Shown here: positions 1 to 8,476 of the stretch, piece after piece | How positions within the stretch are numbered: the stretch's first letter is position 1 | How the letters are laid out: each line of letters starts with the position of its first letter | Origin: Spirochaetales bacterium | GTDB lineage: Bacteria; Spirochaetota; Spirochaetia; JAGLYY01 | Assembly (NCBI GenBank): GCA_023131935.1 | Contig: JAGLYY010000241.1 | Coordinates: forward strand, 1-11,094 | Length of the DNA: 11,094 nucleotides | Reading direction: 5' to 3' | The notes under the pieces: generated by a model | The model's input: only the letters and a program-made list of their open reading frames with translations | Databases searched by the model: none | What the model was told of the DNA's origin: nothing | Program-made: the position numbers and the translations under genes

Positions 1-63
1 TCCATGTCAAAATGAGAATTGCTCAAGGGACCCGATGACACCCGAGGGTTGATTTTCAGATCC
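1..63 (-). other. Spacer downstream of rpoC, window edge
   Basis: This is the stretch following the rpoC stop codon in the direction of transcription. It holds no ORF start that matches the expected next gene of this cluster, rpsL. The transcript sense contains short G/C blocks (TCGGGT twice) and a weak 4-bp hairpin (TGAG-CAATT-CTCA) followed by TTTT. That is too weak to call an intrinsic terminator. At positions 5-10 the minus strand reads TTGACA, a perfect sigma-70 -35 hexamer, but the matching -10 box would lie outside the window. Read-through into a downstream gene, or a new promoter starting here, are both possible. Confidence 0.3.
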
Positions 64-3000
64 TCACTCTCCACCGGTTGTAGATAATTCCTTCTCATCA
101 ACCAGTTCGGCGGGAGTAGCACCCTCTACCACCGATTCCTTTTCAAGTTTCCGTTGCTCGAGGATAAGCTGTATTGACGCATCCAGATCCTCAGAATCCT
201 CATTAAACAATTTAACATCACGGTAATTTCGTTTTCCAGTTCCAGCAGGTATCAAGTGACCAATAATGATGTTTTCCTTAAGGCCACGAAGTTCATCCGT
301 GCTCCCCGCGATTGCGGCATTGGTGAGTACCTTGGTTGTCTCCTGGAAAGAAGCAGCGCTCAGAAAGCTTTCAATATTCAGGGAGGCTCTGGTAATTCCA
401 AGGAGAATCGGTTTTGCTACCGATGCCTGACCACCCTCCCGGGATACCTTTAAGTTCTCTTCGTGAAACCTGTATTTATCCACCTGATGTCCATAGATAA
501 AGTTCGTGTCTCCGACCTGAACAATCTCAACCTTCCTCATCATCTGCCGGACGATGACTCCTATATGCTTGTCGTTTATATTTACACCCTGGAGTCTATA
601 GACCTCCTGAACCTCATTAAGAAGGAAAGACTGTAGAGCATTTTCCCCAAGGATATCGAGAATGTCATGAGGGTCGTATACACCATCACAGAGGGCTTCT
701 CCGGATTCTACCATGTCGCCGTCCCTTACAAGGAGGTGTTTCCCCATAGGAACGGTATGCTTGAATGAATTGCCATAAACATCTTCAACCATTATGACCC
801 GCTTGCCCTTTACAATATTTTTAAATCGAACGCTTCCACTTATCCGGGTAAGAACCGCGGCATTCTTTGGCCTGCGTGCTTCAAAGAGCTCTCCTACCCG
901 TGGAAGACCACCGGTAATATCTCGTGTTTTCACACTTTCCTTGAGAATCTTGGCAAGGGTTTTTCCCTTCTTCACAGGGTCCCCATCCTCTACACTCAGG
1001 TAAGCTCCACCAGGGATGAAGTAATTTACAAGCTCGTTACCCTGATCATCCACTATAATGATTCTGGGCTGGAGAGATTCGAGGGTAAATTCGGTGATCT
1101 TTTTATCAACCTTTCCTGTATCCTCGTTAATCTCCTCCTTCATCGTAGTTCCGAGAACGATATCAACAAAACGGATCGTTCCACCAGATTCAGAAATGAT
1201 TGGCTCAGAGAAGGGGTCAAATATAGCAATTGATTCTTCAGCTTTGACGATATCTCCAACCTTAACGAGGAGTTCCGCGCCATTGCGGATTTCTATCTTC
1301 TGGTGCTGTGAAACAAGAAGGATTTCCTCCCCGAGGAGCCTGACGAATCCGATCTCTGCCGCTTTCAGCTCCTCTTTGCCCCGTTTCCCAAGAACATCTC
1401 TGGTAATGACCTTCTGCCCATCTTCAACAAGGACTTCGTCACCTTTCTTCAGAGGGATCCGTTGGAGAACCCTGTCAGCCAGAACATACCCTTTTCGGGT
1501 AAAGAGAATGTCGCCGTTTTCCAAGGTTACGACAGAACCGGCTATCTCTGTTATCAAGACTGCGTACTTCAGGTAGGTCCTGTTTTCCTCTACTATTTTA
1601 GTTGCCGCCCCTCCAATGTGGAAGGTACGCATGGTAAGCTGGGTACCCGGCTGGCCGATAGACTGGGCAGCGATAATACCAACCGCTTCACCAATCTCAA
1701 CAGTTTTATTCGTAGCCAGATTTCGGCCGTAACACTTCCGGCAGACCCCATGCTTCGCCTCACAGGTAAGAACTGTTCTGATCCGAACACTTTCGATACC
1801 AAGATCTTCAATCTTCTGAGCAAGTTCATCGGTGATCTCTTCGTTCACATCGATGATAACCTCTCCGGTAATTGGATGTTTTACCCGTTCAAGGGTAAAC
1901 CGCCCGGTAATACGATCAGCCAGAGACTCGACAACCTCTTCACCATCCTTTATGGCATGTTGTTCAATACCGTTGATAGTACCACAATCATCTTCGTTTA
2001 CCACCACATCCTGGGCAATATCAACAAGACGACGGGTAAGATATCCGGCATCGGCGGTTTTCAACGCTGTATCCGCAAGGCCTTTTCGGGCGCCGTTAGT
2101 AGAGATGAAGAATTCGATTATCGAAAGACCCTCTTTAAAATTGGACCGGATAGGCAGCTCGATAATGTCTCCGGAAGGTTTTGCCATCAGACCACGCATA
2201 CCCGCGAGCTGCCTGATCTGAGTCCGGCTGCCCCGGGCTCCCGAATCAGCCATCATGTAAACAGGGTTAAAGCCGTCACGATCATTCTTCAAGGTCTTCA
2301 TCAGCACATTCGTAAGGTCTTCGTTGGTTTTACTCCAGACCTCTACAACCCGGTTATATCTTTCTTCGTGGGTAATATGCCCCTGAAGATACTGGTTCTG
2401 AATCTCATGAACTTCGGAATTAGCAGCTTCAATCATCTCCTTCTTTTCCGGAGGGATAACGATGTCATCGAGGCCGATAGTTGCGCCGAAGATAGTGGCG
2501 TATTTAAATCCGAGATCCTTAATGGAGTCGAGCATCTTTACAACAACCGCGGGACCGTTTTCGGTATAGCAATCAGCAATAAGTTTTCGAAGTTCCTTAT
2601 CCCCCAGTGTGCGGTTTACAAATGGAACCTCTTCCGGCATCTGTTCATTAAAAATAAGCCGCCCCGGAGTGGTTTCGACCCATTCCCCTTTCATTCTCAC
2701 TTTGATAACGGCGTGATAATCCACAGCTCTCACATCGAGAGCCATAATTACTTCATTGTAATCGGAAAAGTATTTTCCTTCTCCTTTAACCCCTTCCTTG
2801 TTTTTCGTAAGGTAGTTGATTCCAAGAACCATATCCTGGGAGGGGAATACAATCGGGTGGCCATTTGCCGGATTAAGCAGGTTATTGGACGCAAGCATCA
2901 GGGTCCAGCACTCAATCTGCGCTGCCTGAGTAAGAGGCACGTGGACCGCCATCTGGTCTCCGTCAAAGTCTGCATTATAGGCAACACAGACCAAGGGATG

Positions 3001-4314
3001 GAGTTTTATTGCCTTTCCCTCTACAAGAACCGGCTCAAAGGCCTGGATTCCCAGACGGTGCAGGGTAGGCGCGCGGTTGAGAAGTACCGGATGTTCCTTT
3101 ACCACATCATCAAGCACTGCCCAAACCTCACTGGTTTCCTGCTCTACAAGGGTTTTCGCCTTTTTAATATTATAAACCACATCCTTTTCAACAAGCTTCT
3201 TCATAATGAAGGGTTTATAGAGCTCGAGCGCCATCTTTGCAGGCAGGCCGCACTGATGCAGCCTGAGCTCTGGACCAACAACAATAACCGAACGGCCGGA
3301 ATAATCGACCCGCTTGCCGAGAAGATTCTGCCTGAACCGTCCCTGCTTCCCTTTAAGCATATCGGAAAGGGACTTAAGAGGCCTGTTGGAAGCGCCCTTT
3401 ACTACCCTTTTCTTCTTGCTATTATCAAAGAGAGCGTCAACAGCCTCCTGGAGCATCCGCTTTTCGTTCCGGATAATGATATCGGGAGCATGGAGGGACA
3501 TGAGCCGTTTAAGTCTGTTATTTCTGTTTATCACCCTGCGGTATAAATCATTTAGGTCACTGGTAGCGAAACGGCCGCCATCGAGCTGCACCATGGGGCG
3601 CAACTCCGGGGGAATGACAGGAATAACATCCAGAATCATCCACTCCGCCTTGTTATCGGAATCCCGGAAACTCTCCACAATCTCGATCCGCTTCAGGAGC
3701 CGTTTATCAGCTTTGGCACCTTTCTCGATCATTTTTACGCGAAGTTCCGTCGCCAGTACATCAAGGTCCATGTTCTCAAGGAGGGTCCTTACCGCTTCGG
3801 CACCAATGCCGGCAGTGAAACTCACTCCATATCGCTCACGGGTTTCCATGAACTCCTCTTCGGACAGGAGTTCCATCTTTTTCAGATCCGTATCACCCGC
3901 GTCAATGACGATGTACTTTTCGTAGTATAGGATGGACCTGAGAGCAGCGATAGAGAGATCGAGGAGGAGCCCCATCCTGGAAGGAACTGAACGGTAGTAC
4001 CAGATATGAGACACCGGGCTTGCGAGTTCAATATGCCCCATCCGTTCCCGGCGGACCTTGAAGTGGGTTACTTCGACGCCGCATCGGTCACAGATGACTC
4101 CTTTATACCGAATGGACTTGAATTTACCACAGTAACATTCCCACTCTTTCGTAGTACCAAAGATACGCTCGCAGAAAAGACCATCCTTTTCCGGCCGTAA
4201 AGTGCGGTAATTGATAGTTTCCGGTTTTTTTACCTCTCCGTATGACCAGGCCCGAATCTGGTCCGGAGATGCAAGTTTTATCATGATATGGTCAAAATCT
4301 TGCATGTCTCTCAT
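64..4314 (-). CDS. rpoC: DNA-directed RNA polymerase subunit beta'
   Basis: This is the largest catalytic subunit of RNA polymerase (1416 aa), forming the clamp, active site and secondary channel with RpoB. The N-terminal zinc ribbon has Cys60, 62, 75 and 78. The Mg-binding motif NADFDGDQMA gives Asp449, 451 and 453. The bridge helix is near 735-765, and a second zinc site is Cys777, 851, 858 and 861. The trigger loop is split: its first half (TQLTMRTFHIGG, Met895, Arg896, His899) and second half (TGGLPRVGELFEARRPK, about 1134-1150) are separated by a roughly 220-residue insertion rich in beta-hybrid motifs, in the position of E. coli SI3. The acidic C-terminal tail runs from about 1370. The ATG at 4314 is preceded by TAGGAG at 6-nt spacing, which overlaps the rpoB stop codon. 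The two genes are 9 nt apart and so probably translationally coupled. Confidence 0.99.
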   Translation of the reverse strand: MRDMQDFDHIMIKLASPDQIRAWSYGEVKKPETINYRTLRPEKDGLFCERIFGTTKEWECYCGKFKSIRYKGVICDRCGVEVTHFKVRRERMGHIELASPVSHIWYYRSVPSRMGLLLDLSIAALRSILYYEKYIVIDAGDTDLKKMELLSEEEFMETRERYGVSFTAGIGAEAVRTLLENMDLDVLATELRVKMIEKGAKADKRLLKRIEIVESFRDSDNKAEWMILDVIPVIPPELRPMVQLDGGRFATSDLNDLYRRVINRNNRLKRLMSLHAPDIIIRNEKRMLQEAVDALFDNSKKKRVVKGASNRPLKSLSDMLKGKQGRFRQNLLGKRVDYSGRSVIVVGPELRLHQCGLPAKMALELYKPFIMKKLVEKDVVYNIKKAKTLVEQETSEVWAVLDDVVKEHPVLLNRAPTLHRLGIQAFEPVLVEGKAIKLHPLVCVAYNADFDGDQMAVHVPLTQAAQIECWTLMLASNNLLNPANGHPIVFPSQDMVLGINYLTKNKEGVKGEGKYFSDYNEVIMALDVRAVDYHAVIKVRMKGEWVETTPGRLIFNEQMPEEVPFVNRTLGDKELRKLIADCYTENGPAVVVKMLDSIKDLGFKYATIFGATIGLDDIVIPPEKKEMIEAANSEVHEIQNQYLQGHITHEERYNRVVEVWSKTNEDLTNVLMKTLKNDRDGFNPVYMMADSGARGSRTQIRQLAGMRGLMAKPSGDIIELPIRSNFKEGLSIIEFFISTNGARKGLADTALKTADAGYLTRRLVDIAQDVVVNEDDCGTINGIEQHAIKDGEEVVESLADRITGRFTLERVKHPITGEVIIDVNEEITDELAQKIEDLGIESVRIRTVLTCEAKHGVCRKCYGRNLATNKTVEIGEAVGIIAAQSIGQPGTQLTMRTFHIGGAATKIVEENRTYLKYAVLITEIAGSVVTLENGDILFTRKGYVLADRVLQRIPLKKGDEVLVEDGQKVITRDVLGKRGKEELKAAEIGFVRLLGEEILLVSQHQKIEIRNGAELLVKVGDIVKAEESIAIFDPFSEPIISESGGTIRFVDIVLGTTMKEEINEDTGKVDKKITEFTLESLQPRIIIVDDQGNELVNYFIPGGAYLSVEDGDPVKKGKTLAKILKESVKTRDITGGLPRVGELFEARRPKNAAVLTRISGSVRFKNIVKGKRVIMVEDVYGNSFKHTVPMGKHLLVRDGDMVESGEALCDGVYDPHDILDILGENALQSFLLNEVQEVYRLQGVNINDKHIGVIVRQMMRKVEIVQVGDTNFIYGHQVDKYRFHEENLKVSREGGQASVAKPILLGITRASLNIESFLSAASFQETTKVLTNAAIAGSTDELRGLKENIIIGHLIPAGTGKRNYRDVKLFNEDSEDLDASIQLILEQRKLEKESVVEGATPAELVDEKELSTTGGE

Positions 4315-4323
4315 TTCGCTCTC

Positions 4324-7300
4324 CTAAAATTGGGATCCCTGCCTGTTGATAAGCTCTTTGTCCCGCTCGCTCAGAGGGACCTGTTTCCCCTTGGAATCAT
4401 AGATAACCATATCGAGGGCAAGACCACGAAGTTCCTGTACCAGTACATTGAAGGATTCAGGAATTCCAGCACTTGACGCCGGCTCTCCCTTAACAATGCT
4501 TTCGTAGATCTTCGCCCGTCCTGCCATATCGTCAGACTTGATTGTAAGAAGTTCCTGGAGGGTGTTTGCCGCTCCATAAGCTTCAAGAGCCCATACTTCC
4601 ATCTCGCCGAGGCGCTGACCACCAAACTGGGCCTTACCGCCGAGGGGCTGCTGTGTAACAAGAGAATAGGGGCCGGTAGACCGCGCATGCATCTTATCAT
4701 CGACCAGGTGATGGAGTTTCAACATGTATACAGACCCGACAAATACATCGTTCTGGAAAGCCTCACCGCTACGGCCATCATAGAGGGTGGTTTTACTATT
4801 CTCAGGAAGCCCCGCTGCCTTTAGTTTTTCTTCAATCATCTCATTGGTAGCAGACTGGAATACCGGAGTCGCGTACCACTCATCAAGACGCAGCCCTGCC
4901 CAGCCAAGCTCGGTCTCAAGCATCTGCCCAAGGTTCATCCGGCTTGGAACACCAAGAGGGTTGAGACAGATATCGAGAGGAGTACCATCTTCCATGAAGG
5001 GCATATCCTCTTCCGGAAGGACCTTGGCAACAACACCCTTATTACCGTGGCGCCCTGCCATTTTGTCCCCCTCTTTCAATTTCCGCTTTGTGGCAATGAG
5101 TACCTTTACAACTTCATCAACCCCGGGAGGAAGGTCATCCCCAGCCGACCGCTTAAGCCGCTGAATATCAATAATCGTACCTTCGGTCCCATGGGGAACC
5201 TTGAGGGAGGTATCCCGCACCTCTTTGGCCTTTTCGCCGAATATGGAATTTAACAGCTTGAATTCAGGAGTGGTTTCGGTTTCGCTTTTCGGCGTAACCT
5301 TTCCAACCAGGATATACCCCGAACCAACCTTAGCACCGATCCGTATAACACCCTCCTCATCAAGCTGGTCGAGGGACTTTTCATTAGTATTGGGGATGTC
5401 CCGTGTGAGTTTTTCCGGCCCAAGTTTGGTCTCCCGGACATCAACACTGAATTCCTTGATATGTATAGAGGTGAAAATATCTTCTTTTACTACTTTTTCA
5501 CTGATGAGAATAGCGTCCTCATAGTTATAACCGTTCCAGGGAACAAATCCCACCAGGACATTCCGCCCAAGAGAGAGCTCACCCTGACAGGTGGCCGGTC
5601 CATCCGCCAGAACCTGCCCGGCAGCAATCTTCTGTCCAATCTTTACCAAGGGCTTCTGGTTAAAACAGGTATCCTGATTGGTCCGTTGATATTTTGCCAA
5701 TTGGTAGATATCGGTATCTTCACCCTTCTTCGCGGGTTCATCGAGCTTGATTCGAATCTCTTTACTGCTCACATAACTAATGGTTCCCGCCTGTGTTGCC
5801 TTAACAAGGACCCCTGAATCATAAGCCGTCTTTGCCTCCATGCCGGTCCCAACCCGCGGAGGTTCCGGAAAGACAAGAGGTACAGCCTGACGCTGCATGT
5901 TCGATCCCATGAGAGCCCTGTTGGCGTCATCATGCTCCAGGAACGGAATCAGTGATGTTGCTACAGAGATTACCTGTTTTGGTGAGACATCCATATACTG
6001 GATATCCTTTGCTACCTGAGTTGTGTAATCTCCCGCTTTTCGTACCGATACCTGTTCTGTAAGAAAATTTCCTTTCTTGTCAATCCTGGCATTAGCCTGC
6101 GCAATGAAGTATTTCTCTTCGTCCATGGCAGAGAGGTACTCAATCTCCTCTGTAACCCTCCCGTTCACAACTTTCCGGTAAGGAGCTTCAAGGAATCCGT
6201 AATCGTTCACCTTGGTAAAATTTGCCAATGAGACTATAAGACCGATGTTCGGACCTTCAGGAGTTTCGATCGGACACATCCGCCCATAATGGGTGTAGTG
6301 TACGTCCCGTACCTCAAAACCTGCCCTGTCCCGGGAAAGACCTCCCGGACCAAGGGCGTTAAGCCTCCGCTTGTGGGTAAGCTCTGCAAGGGCGTTTACC
6401 TGGTCCATGAACTGGGAAAGCTGGCTGGACCCGAAGAACTCCTTCACTGCCGCTACAATCGGTTTTATCGAAATAATGTCTTGCGGTTTTATTGTATCAG
6501 TTTCCTTCAGGCTCATCCGTTCTTTTGCAATTCGCTCCATTCTGGTGAAAGCGGTTTTCATCTGGTTCGCAAGGAGCTCCCCGACCGATCGGATTCGCCT
6601 GTTTCCAAGGTGATCAATATCATCAACATTTGATTCGCCGATGTACACCTTGATAAGAAAATTCATGGTATTATACACATCCTCTTTTGTAAGGACATGA
6701 GAATCTGATGGAGGATCGTAGTCAAACCTCTTATTGAGCTTGTACCGCCCCACTCTGCCGAGATCATATCGTCTCGATGAAAAGAACATACTGGTAAGGT
6801 CCTTTTCGGCGTTCTCGAAAGTGATGGGTTCTCCAGGCATAAGGACCGAGTAGACTGCCACTATAGCATCTTCTTTCGTTGGCTCATCAATCCCAGGTTC
6901 ATCCCGTGTAAATTTAACCTCTTCCCGTTCAAAACAGTTCAGAATGATATCTGAATGGAGGGAGTCTTTATTATCAGAATCGATGAGTTCTACCTCAGAG
7001 ATTCCTGAATGAAGGAGTTCATCAACATCATGGGGATGAATCTTCTGCCCAGCGGGGTAGAGTTTCTTCTCTCCCTCTTCGGCTTCAACATAAATCGCTT
7101 TTGCGAGGATCTTTCCAACAAGTTTTTCACGCTTATCCCGGGAATCCACGACCTTTTCTGTCATAGTTTTATAGAAAAGATCAATGATCTTTTCCCGGGA
7201 ATCATATCCAAGGGCCCGTAGAAACAGAGTCCCCAGGATCCGCTTTTTTCTATCAATTTTTGCGTAAATCAGCTCTTTTTTCTGATCAATTTCAAATTCA

Positions 7301-7827
7301 AGCCAGGACCCCCGATAGGGAATGATCCGGGAGGAGTAAACCCCCTTCTCATGGCTGAAAATGACACCCGGGGAGCGGTGAATCTGACTGACAACAACCC
7401 GCTCAGCTCCATTTATTATGAAGGTTCCGCGATTTGTCATAAGAGGAATATCACCAATATAGATATTTTTCTGCCTGATTTCTCCGGTTTCCTGAAAAAC
7501 CAGATTGATCCGGGCCTTTACAGGCACAGCATAGGTTATACCCTTCTGCTTGCATTCGGCTTCGGAAAGCTTTATGTTGCTTTCGTCAAGTGAGTAACCG
7601 TCATACTCAAGAAGCATATCCCCACTAGGACTCACTATTGGAAATATGCTTTGAAAGACCTCTTCAAATCCCTGTACAGCCAGGGGCTCCCCCCTGCGAA
7701 GGGTTTCTCTTTGAAGAAATTTTTCATATGAAAACAACTGTATATCAACAAGGTCCGGAAGTTCCATAACCTCATGGTATTCTCTTCCAATATATACCCT
7801 GTCTATGGGTTTACCTCGTTCCAGCAT
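4324..7827 (-). CDS. rpoB: DNA-directed RNA polymerase subunit beta
   Basis: This is the beta subunit of RNA polymerase (1167 aa from the chosen start), which with RpoC forms the active-site cleft and binds rifampicin in many bacteria. The rifampicin region is at about residues 464-496 (FFGSSQLSQFMDQ, then THKRRLNALGPGG). It has Asn490 where E. coli has Ser531. The active-site lysines are in GDKMAGRHGNKG (Lys922, Lys930). The short link between GTIIDIQ and AGDDLPPG (about 883-902) shows that the large second insertion of the enterobacterial protein is absent, explaining much of the length difference from the 1342-residue E. coli protein. I chose the ATG at 7827 because AAGGGGG (7834-7840) sits 6 nt upstream. 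A longer in-frame GTG at 7857 lies inside a hairpin and lacks a ribosome-binding site. rplL precedes it by 90 nt and rpoC follows by 9 nt. Confidence 0.98.
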   Translation of the reverse strand: MLERGKPIDRVYIGREYHEVMELPDLVDIQLFSYEKFLQRETLRRGEPLAVQGFEEVFQSIFPIVSPSGDMLLEYDGYSLDESNIKLSEAECKQKGITYAVPVKARINLVFQETGEIRQKNIYIGDIPLMTNRGTFIINGAERVVVSQIHRSPGVIFSHEKGVYSSRIIPYRGSWLEFEIDQKKELIYAKIDRKKRILGTLFLRALGYDSREKIIDLFYKTMTEKVVDSRDKREKLVGKILAKAIYVEAEEGEKKLYPAGQKIHPHDVDELLHSGISEVELIDSDNKDSLHSDIILNCFEREEVKFTRDEPGIDEPTKEDAIVAVYSVLMPGEPITFENAEKDLTSMFFSSRRYDLGRVGRYKLNKRFDYDPPSDSHVLTKEDVYNTMNFLIKVYIGESNVDDIDHLGNRRIRSVGELLANQMKTAFTRMERIAKERMSLKETDTIKPQDIISIKPIVAAVKEFFGSSQLSQFMDQVNALAELTHKRRLNALGPGGLSRDRAGFEVRDVHYTHYGRMCPIETPEGPNIGLIVSLANFTKVNDYGFLEAPYRKVVNGRVTEEIEYLSAMDEEKYFIAQANARIDKKGNFLTEQVSVRKAGDYTTQVAKDIQYMDVSPKQVISVATSLIPFLEHDDANRALMGSNMQRQAVPLVFPEPPRVGTGMEAKTAYDSGVLVKATQAGTISYVSSKEIRIKLDEPAKKGEDTDIYQLAKYQRTNQDTCFNQKPLVKIGQKIAAGQVLADGPATCQGELSLGRNVLVGFVPWNGYNYEDAILISEKVVKEDIFTSIHIKEFSVDVRETKLGPEKLTRDIPNTNEKSLDQLDEEGVIRIGAKVGSGYILVGKVTPKSETETTPEFKLLNSIFGEKAKEVRDTSLKVPHGTEGTIIDIQRLKRSAGDDLPPGVDEVVKVLIATKRKLKEGDKMAGRHGNKGVVAKVLPEEDMPFMEDGTPLDICLNPLGVPSRMNLGQMLETELGWAGLRLDEWYATPVFQSATNEMIEEKLKAAGLPENSKTTLYDGRSGEAFQNDVFVGSVYMLKLHHLVDDKMHARSTGPYSLVTQQPLGGKAQFGGQRLGEMEVWALEAYGAANTLQELLTIKSDDMAGRAKIYESIVKGEPASSAGIPESFNVLVQELRGLALDMVIYDSKGKQVPLSERDKELINRQGSQF

Positions 7828-7852
7828 GTGTAGCCCCCTTGGACAATAATAG

Positions 7853-7878
7853 ACCACCGGAAAAAACCTTCCGGTGGT
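7853..7878 (-). promoter_or_regulatory. 10-bp perfect hairpin in the rplL-rpoB spacer
   Basis: The transcript reads ACCACCGGAA, a 6-nt loop GGTTTT, then TTCCGGTGGT, a perfect 10-bp stem. No U-tract follows (next bases CTATTATTGTCC), so it is not a standard intrinsic terminator. It ends about 13 nt before the rpoB Shine-Dalgarno sequence. In E. coli the same spacer carries an attenuator and an RNase III processing hairpin that lower polymerase output relative to ribosomal protein. A similar role is inferred from position only. Confidence 0.6.
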
Positions 7879-7917
7879 GTACTTTAGAATGTTCCTCTGG
7901 TGCGTGCTAAAGAAAAG

Positions 7918-8304
7918 CTATTTAACCTCAACAACTGCGCCGGCTGCCTCGAGTTTTTCTTTAATCGTTTTAGCCTCGTCTTTGGATACACCCTCTTTAA
8001 CAGTCTTATCCCCAGCTTCTACCATATCCTTTGCTTCTTTCAGCCCAAGACCGGTAATAGCACGAATTTCTTTGATAACAGGGATCTTTTTACCATCCGC
8101 GAAACCCTTTAAGATGACATCGAACTCGGTTTGCTCTTCAGCAGCGTCTGCATCCCCGGCAACAGCGCCGGGAGCAGCCACAGCAACGGGTGCGGCGGCG
8201 GTAACACCAAATTTTTCTTCCATAGCTGAGATCAGCTCAGAGACCTCAAGAACTGTCATGTTTCCGATCGCTTCAAGAATCTCATCTTTCGTTAATGTAG
8301 CCAT
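7918..8304 (-). CDS. rplL: 50S ribosomal protein L7/L12
   Basis: This is the multicopy acidic stalk protein that recruits and activates translational GTPases (128 aa). The N-terminal dimerisation and L10-binding domain is at 1-33. A flexible hinge rich in Ala, Val, Gly and Pro spans about 35-58. The C-terminal globular factor-binding domain (59-128) carries the conserved GLGLKEAK motif near 85-92. The ATG at 8304 has a strong AAGGAGAAGG ribosome-binding site, the most purine-rich in the cluster, consistent with L12 being made in excess over L10. It is separated from rplJ by 172 nt of structured RNA, an unusually long gap for this gene pair, and from rpoB by 90 nt. Confidence 0.99.
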   Translation of the reverse strand: MATLTKDEILEAIGNMTVLEVSELISAMEEKFGVTAAAPVAVAAPGAVAGDADAAEEQTEFDVILKGFADGKKIPVIKEIRAITGLGLKEAKDMVEAGDKTVKEGVSKDEAKTIKEKLEAAGAVVEVK

Positions 8305-8335
8305 ATTACCTTCTCCTTCTTTTATTAGTATGTTT

Positions 8336-8377
8336 CATGGCGATAGCATGCTACCTCTTTTGAAGACTAACGCCATG
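8336..8377 (-). repeat. Imperfect inverted repeat upstream of rplL
   Basis: The arms are CATGGCGTTAG (8377-8367) and CTATCGCCATG (8346-8336), complementary at 10 of 11 positions. The 20-nt interior can fold a small TCTT/AAGA hairpin and ends in a TAGCATGCTA palindrome shared with the arm. It lies about 15 nt upstream of the rplL ribosome-binding site, so it could act as a processing or RNA-stabilising stem or a translation control element. There is no U-tract after it. Confidence 0.6.
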
Positions 8378-8444
8378 ATGTATCAACCGATTCCGGGGCA
8401 TGGTGCAAGACAACAAAATGCCCGCAAAACTGCCCGGACTCAGG

Positions 8445-8457
8445 GATTACCACAAGG
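8445..8457 (-). repeat. 13-nt segment complementary to the rplK leader
   Basis: The plus strand here reads GATTACCACAAGG. The transcript therefore carries CCTTGTGGTAATC, the exact reverse complement of the rplK leader transcript at 10139-10151. That target covers the 3' strand of the L1-like element and the first two G of the rplK Shine-Dalgarno sequence. Similarity extends as GNGATTACCACAAGGNG. Function is unknown; long-range RNA pairing within the polycistronic mRNA is one possibility. Confidence 0.6.
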
Positions 8458-8476
8458 GGTTTACCCACGTATGGGT

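Larger units (their letters stand above)
8305..8476 (-). promoter_or_regulatory. Structured rplJ-rplL intergenic spacer
   Basis: These 172 nt contain no credible gene but several inverted repeats in the transcript. (a) ACCCA-TACG-TGGGT (8463-8476) starts directly after the rplJ stop and could be replaced by an alternative GGG-TAAA-CCC hairpin using the same TGGGT arm. (b) TCCGGGCA (8431-8438) can pair with TGCCCCGGA (8392-8400) with one bulge. (c) CATGGCGTTAG / CTATCGCCATG (8336-8377) pair with a single T-T mismatch. I found no convincing sigma-70 promoter in it. A role in setting the L10:L12 ratio or in RNA processing is inferred from its position. Confidence 0.55.

Noticed and set aside
1462..3546. 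694-residue open frame on the plus strand opposite rpoC
   Set aside because: It lies entirely antisense to conserved rpoC sequence and its translation has no recognisable domain pattern. Long antisense frames arise in long conserved genes that rarely use the codons giving antisense stops.
7828..7857. GTG start for rpoB, 10 codons upstream of the ATG
   Set aside because: The GTG sits within the 3' arm of the 10-bp hairpin and lacks a ribosome-binding site, while AAGGGGG is correctly spaced from the ATG at 7827.
7853..7878. Intrinsic terminator between rplL and rpoB
   Set aside because: The stem is strong but the bases after it (CTATTATTG) are not a U-tract, and rpoB must be transcribed. On the plus strand no T-run follows either.
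7882..7912. CTTTAG/CTAAAG inverted repeat after rplL
   Set aside because: Only 6 A/T-rich pairs around a 19-nt loop; too weak to be called a structure.
8305..8476. Sigma-70 promoter for rplL in the spacer
   Set aside because: The best pairings, such as TTGCAC with TGATAC at 17 nt, have poor -10 matches. None was convincing.
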